Assembly: GCF_000801105.2 (NCBI RefSeq)
Contig: NC_079517.1
Span: forward strand, 3,224,001-3,288,000
From: Raphanus sativus
Lineage: Eukaryota; Streptophyta; Magnoliopsida; Brassicales; Brassicaceae
DNA: 64,000 nt
Reading direction: 5' to 3'
In this document: positions 59,601 through 64,000 of the stretch, piece by piece
Position numbering within the stretch: the first letter of the stretch is position 1
Layout: every line of letters starts with the position of its first letter
The notes under the pieces: model-generated
What the model saw: the letters and a program-made list of their open reading frames with translations, nothing else
Database searches by the model: none
What the model was told of the DNA's origin: nothing
Made by a program: the position numbers and the translations under genes

Positions 59601-60165
59601 AGTAAGCAAGTATTTATTATACGGACTAAACTTTTCTCTAACAGATTTGGATAATTAAACATGTGAAAAATTGCGTTCTCTTTTACCTTAGCTTGCCTGA
59701 GCATAGAATCAACCAAAGTAGTTTTGCCATGATCAACATGTGCTACAATTGCTATGTTCCTCACGTCATTCCTCCTCACCAACGTCTTCTTCTTCACCTC
59801 TATTGGCACAAACACACACACAAAAAGAGAGCTTTCGTTTAAAAATCGTTCCTTTATCAAAACCGAAATCAATTACAGAGACAAAAACTACAACTTCACC
59901 CCTGTCCGAACAGAGAGAAGAAATCAGAAGATAGAAAAGGAGAGAAATTTTTACCGGAGGAAGGTTCGGCAGTTGATGGAGAGGCGGAGCAAGTGATGGG
60001 ACGATGAAGCGGACGCCTCCGGGAACGAAAGCGGAGAACTCCTCCCGGTTTAAGGGCCGAAGCAAAGCTTACGCCGAGCACTTGTTGCTTGTGAAGCAGA
60101 GGAGGAGAAGCTTGTCTCCTCAAAACCGCTGGAGAAGCGGGAGAAGTGCTCAGGCTTAGCTCCAT
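56685..60165 (-). CDS. SVR3: Chloroplast TypA/BipA translation GTPase SVR3
   Basis: Fourteen exons on minus: 59955-60165, 59687-59799, 59386-59589, 59105-59281, 58844-58996, 58593-58682, 58348-58482, 58133-58249, 57832-57983, 57673-57757, 57475-57569, 57171-57336, 56895-57090 and 56685-56818, 675 residues, the length I recall for Arabidopsis SVR3 (~676). Ribosome-associated elongation-factor-like GTPase of the plastid; loss suppresses var2 variegation and impairs chloroplast rRNA processing and cold tolerance. Residues 1-70 are a Ser/Arg-rich transit peptide. GTPase motifs: G1 [10 protein letters not shown]2 RGIT, G3 [20 protein letters not shown] (the BipA form) and G4 NKID. EF-G-like domains follow, then the BipA C-terminal domain ([39 protein letters not shown]), ending KMAKKGR. 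Confidence 0.96.
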
Positions 60166-60766
60166 CTATAGAGATAGAGAGAGAGAGTAAAAAGGATTTA
60201 TTTTGGTTGGAGAGGAAGAGAAGAAGCTCTCTCTTGTTTTTATTACAAAGGATTACGAAGCCGCTTTTCTTCAAGACTGCGCTTTCGTGTGGAGTGTATA
60301 TGGACCAGGTTAAACCACGTCTCTGACTCTTAAGACTTATCGACATGTCTCTTTGTGTATTTTTCTTACAACCACTGATAACAAGATTGCATAGTTCAGG
60401 ATGTGTAATAGAGGTTTTGGCACAAGGATGTAACATAAACTCTACATGATCCTAGTTTGAATCATTATCTAAGCGATCTAGAACCAATACAAACTGATGC
60501 TTTGGACAAAACAAATAGACATGACGCAGCAAGTCTTGCACTATCGTTCCAAGGACACAAAACATAATCAAGATTGTATATAGTTTACATCCCCCAATAA
60601 GAACTATATATGTATTAAATGAAGGTATTGATAATATTGCACCACCACACATATCATTCTTCATGGTTCTTGTGACTTGGGACATCATGATGATGATGAT
60701 GGTGATGATGATGGTGATGATGATCTCTCCCTGCGTGGAAGTAACAAAGCTGGTAGCCAAATATAT
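60166..60766. other. SVR3 promoter/leader and PDAT1 3' UTR
   Basis: Includes a GAT/GATGAT-rich simple sequence (about 60688-60724) in the PDAT1 3' UTR. Short open frames here are not genes. Confidence 0.55.
60688..60724. repeat. (GAT)n-type simple repeat
   Basis: About twelve GAT/GGT triplets in the downstream flank of PDAT1. Confidence 0.8.
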
Positions 60767-63700
60767 TCACAGCTTCAGGTCAATACGCTCCGACCATTCA
60801 AATATACCAGAGTGGACCTGGTCAAGCCCTATATCCGACCCGTTGCCACCTGTGGCAACCCTCATGATATCCTCTATCAACGCAAAGTTCCCCATGATAT
60901 CAACGTGCGCCCCGCTCTGCGTCCCGCGCCCTTCGAGCAGGTTAGCCGGCGGAGAGTGGTTGTACTCTCTGACGTAAGTCTTGATTCCCGAAGGGTTGAA
61001 TCTCGTCTTCCCACGCCAAGCTTTAGCACACATGAACCCGGCGCTGAGGACCGGCACCGTCTCGTCCCCGTCAACGTTGTACACTCCAGCTTTCAGACAG
61101 CTGTCTTCGTCCTCCTCGTGAGCTGAAGTGAAGATCTGAAAGGGGATGCAGCTGTCAGGAGACTGGTTGAGCTTGTAGATGTATGATCGTTCCGTTGGTA
61201 TCCCAACTCCATACAATGAGTAGATCTCCATTTCAGGGGAATTGGGTAATCTAATAAACAGTATAAGTCAAAGATGAGTATACATACACATAGAGTTGGT
61301 ACCAAAACAAATCCACTTACTTTGTTTCCAAGGGATTGGACCAGTGTCTAGGATGTTGGTACTTAGGGTCATCTAAATCATCAGCAATCCCGTATGAGAA
61401 ATGAGCGGAACCACGCGCCATCATCTTAGGAGCAACATAGTGCAGCAAATCAATGACTGCATCAGCAGTGTAGACCTTATACTCAGCTATAGCTTTGATC
61501 CCTCCAATTCCCATATCATGGTACTCTGTCCACACGTCACGGCACGTGTTGTTTGGGATACTCTGACCTTTTACAGCACCCTTCACCAAGTAAAAAAACA
61601 TATACATAAATATTATTAATCAATCTAAATCCACAAACGATATGTTCTTACTCGGAAGTCAATGTTTTTGATCTCAGATGGTGGAGCCTCTGCCACGTCT
61701 TTCCCAAACGATATGATTCTTCCGTAGTTGACAGGCTTCTTCGTCTTCTTGGAAATTAAACTCTCACCGTCTTCTTCACCGCGAGTCGTCGTCCCGTTGC
61801 TCTTTTGCTTTTTACCTGTACAAGTGTAGCCTTCCTCCGGCGACCAATCAAGACCACCCCATATCGTGTCACCTCCTTTAGGTATCATAGACATCGTTGA
61901 GTCCCATGTGCGTGTCATTCTCATCACGTGCTGCAACGTCTGGAGTCTGAATATATCCGTGTCTAAGAACCCTGGCGCTATCGCTCTGCAAAGTTTCCAA
62001 AAAAAAAAACAGTGATGTTTCTGTTAACTAATACCAAGCGACTAAAAGTACAATCAGGTGTTCAATTACCTGGCAACGGCAACATCCTTTGCTTCAGCAG
62101 AGAAGAGGCCAGCAACAGCTTTAGGAACACCAAGAAACGGTCCACCGATGTTCATCACCGCTTTGATATGCTTAGCGCACCAATCAGGCCCACCGCCGCC
62201 ACCCATAGGAGCTGGTGCCTCAACCCATTTCATAAAATGTAGAAAATACAAGACCCCCATGGAGTGAGGAACTATGACTGCCTTTTTGCCACCGTTGGTA
62301 GAAACCATCAGCTCTATATTACTTTTCATACGGCTTAGCGTCTGGTCACGCACCTAATAAATTCAACATTAAAAAAAAAAAGTGTTTAAGCCGTGAGAGA
62401 TTAATAAAGAAACGTGAGATGGAACAGAATTTTAGATTATTTTTTATTATGTGAAGAGAAACAACCTCTGTGTTCTGAAACGAGAGCCTCCAGTCATATG
62501 CAGCCATGTACATGTTCTTCTCTTCGTATCCGATATGTGCAAGGTTAGCAATGAGCACCGCCCAGACAAAGTAGCCAGGGGCGAAGTAATCAGCAGCAAC
62601 GAGTCCTGAGACAGCTCTAATTCTAATACCAGCAGGATCCATCCCAGTTTCGTTGTCAAGTGACATGTGTTCCACCCAACATAGAGGCCTGAATCAAAGA
62701 GATAATGAATTACTACGATATTATGAACAGTAAATTAACACTAATATATCTAAACAGAGCAAAAAAATAGGAGCAGTGAGCCGAAAGAAGAAAGATGCAG
62801 ATCAAAAAACAGACGCAACTCTAAAAAAAACAGTTGTTTAATTCATAGCAGGCTTGGGATGAGTTATTAGCTTAGATAACAAAATGGGGATGGATGAAAA
62901 CTCGAGACAAATATATTTGGAAAAATGTTGATAATCTCATTTCTCAGTTCTCATTAAAAATTAGAGGAAAAAAAAAATCAACACTGAGCTAAAAGACGAA
63001 AGAAACAAACTTTTAGTTGCACACAGTTGAAAAAATAATGCAACCATACTCCTTATGTAACGGTCTAAAACACATAATTGACAAATGTAGGTTGGTACTT
63101 ACACATCTATTCCCAACAAAGCAGCACAAAAAAACTACTTCAGTATACGCTCCGTACAAGTAACCGTAAGCTCAATGACTATTAAGGCAACAACTTGTTT
63201 AAGAACGCAATCTAAAGCCATGTCTAGCAATAGATTTAGACATTTTCGATCAAACGTGTTTCATTGGACATATTTTTTTGCTTAAAAACCCAAACTTAGC
63301 AATTAATTTCGCTTCCCTTACACAAAACACATAAAGATATATAAAGCCTTTTGCACATAAAAAGCGACTAAAACGAGTGAGAGAGCTCCGTGAACAGGCA
63401 GCAAGTGAGCGTCATCTCATCAGATCCAAACCAAAAACCTCACCTTTTATAGACTTCACCGAAAGTGCCACCCCACAAGCGCTTTCTAAACAAACCATCA
63501 GCGCAGTGTTTGCCTTCCCAAAGCTCAAGCCCTCCGGTGACAATCCCTGGGATAAAGACGACCGGATGTTTCGCCACGAGACCTTCTTTCTTCAGCTTCA
63601 CGCCCGGAGGGTCAGGCAAAGGACCCGTGATCGCCTCCGTCACGTACTGAGGAAAGCTCGCGGGCATGGCGTTGTAGAGGAACAATAGGAACCACCACGT

Positions 63701-63886
63701 GACGCACACGCATCCGATGAACCAGCAGCAAGAATCAACGCACGACCACTTCGCCTTGTCGGCTCCTCCGTTGTTGGATTTCTTGCGATGAGATTTCTTC
63801 TGGGAATCGTCGTCGTCATCGTCGGGAAGGTCCTCAGCTGGAGACGACGGTTTCTCCGTCGGCTTTTTCCGTTGAATAAGGGGCAT
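60767..63886 (-). CDS. PDAT1: Phospholipid:diacylglycerol acyltransferase 1
   Basis: Six exons on minus: 63444-63886, 62466-62688, 62070-62353, 61652-61985, 61321-61580 and 60767-61250, 675 residues (Arabidopsis PDAT1 is 671). ER membrane enzyme that moves the sn-2 acyl chain of a phospholipid to diacylglycerol, making triacylglycerol; overlaps with DGAT1 in seed and pollen oil. An acidic/basic cytosolic head (residues 1-45) precedes one membrane span (WSCVDSCCWFIGCVCVTWWF). The LCAT-type lipase domain has PVVFIPGIVTGGLELWEGK, then the nucleophile motif IVPHSMGVLYF, a catalytic Asp in NVDGDETVPVLSAG and His in QSGAHVDIMGNF. The first intron is long (62689-63443). Same strand as SVR3, ~600 bp downstream of its start codon. 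Confidence 0.97.
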
Positions 63887-64000
63887 TTTCGTAATTTGAA
63901 GGACCTTTTGTGAAAATCTCTAGAAGAGTGTTAGAACCAATGAGTATTGTCCACTCCTTCAATCATAACCCTGTCCTGGCGAATTAGGGATTAGATCAGT
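63887..64000 (-). promoter_or_regulatory. PDAT1 5' leader (window edge)
   Basis: Sequence just upstream of the PDAT1 start codon; the promoter continues beyond the window. No motif can be named with confidence. Confidence 0.4.

Noticed and set aside
60452..60760. Minus-strand frame with Ile repeats
   Set aside because: It is translation of the GAT simple repeat and PDAT1 3' UTR.
1..64000. CRISPR arrays, operons, phage or bacterial defence genes
   Set aside because: The window is plant nuclear DNA with spliced genes; no regular spacer array or prokaryotic gene was seen.

Overview
This is a plant nuclear window, almost certainly from a Brassica-type crucifer. Plant splice sites, AT-rich introns and intergenic DNA, chloroplast transit peptides and plant-only gene families all say plant. 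The placement rests on gene order. From left to right the window carries telomere-binding TBP1, a glutaredoxin-like gene, AGL15, NAA10, a choline-transporter-like gene, ZIFL1, SIG4, a UPF0114 gene, ELO2/ELP1, an MtN21/UMAMIT gene, SVR3 (TypA/BipA) and PDAT1. As I recall it, this is the A. thaliana chromosome 5 order from AT5G13820 down to AT5G13640. Several genes I expect in that interval (PPH, a PPR gene, SMT1, PAO1, NAGLU) are absent, as expected of one fractionated subgenome of a polyploid.

Layout: 1-5.4 kb holds a small two-exon MBD-like gene and TBP1 (minus). 5.4-17.2 kb is an accessory block with a 5'-truncated LINE, a complete Cassandra-type TRIM carrying a 5S-rRNA-like LTR, a 3.9-kb Helitron with a RING-H2 fragment, and a SINE-like sequence. 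17.2-32 kb holds glutaredoxin-like (minus), a 1.3-kb Helitron, AGL15 (plus), NAA10 (plus), a hAT-like non-autonomous element, the choline-transporter-like gene (minus) and ZIFL1 (minus, 17 exons). 32-43.7 kb is a collapsed ZIF tandem array: two decayed 3' copies, the first split by a LINE fragment and by a Helitron that itself contains a Copia-like LTR element. 44-64 kb is compact again: SIG4 (plus), UPF0114 (minus), ELO2 (plus), UMAMIT15 (plus), SVR3 (minus) and PDAT1 (minus).

The genes form no operon or pathway. SIG4 and SVR3 serve chloroplast transcription and translation, PDAT1 makes triacylglycerol, ZIFL1 is a zinc/auxin-related MFS carrier, ELO2 modifies tRNA wobble uridines, NAA10 acetylates N-termini, and AGL15 is an embryo/floral-repression MADS factor. 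I found no new multi-gene system.

The most unusual signals are in the repeats. About ten tiny insertions (9-31 bp, most with an A-rich end) are each flanked by 11-17-bp direct repeats, and two have an uninserted paralogous site in the same window. The Copia element has identical LTRs but a thoroughly broken interior. The LINE 5' junction carries 29 bp copied from its own flank. Exon boundaries were read by eye from GT/AG sites and frame continuity. Family identities are from memory, not from a search.
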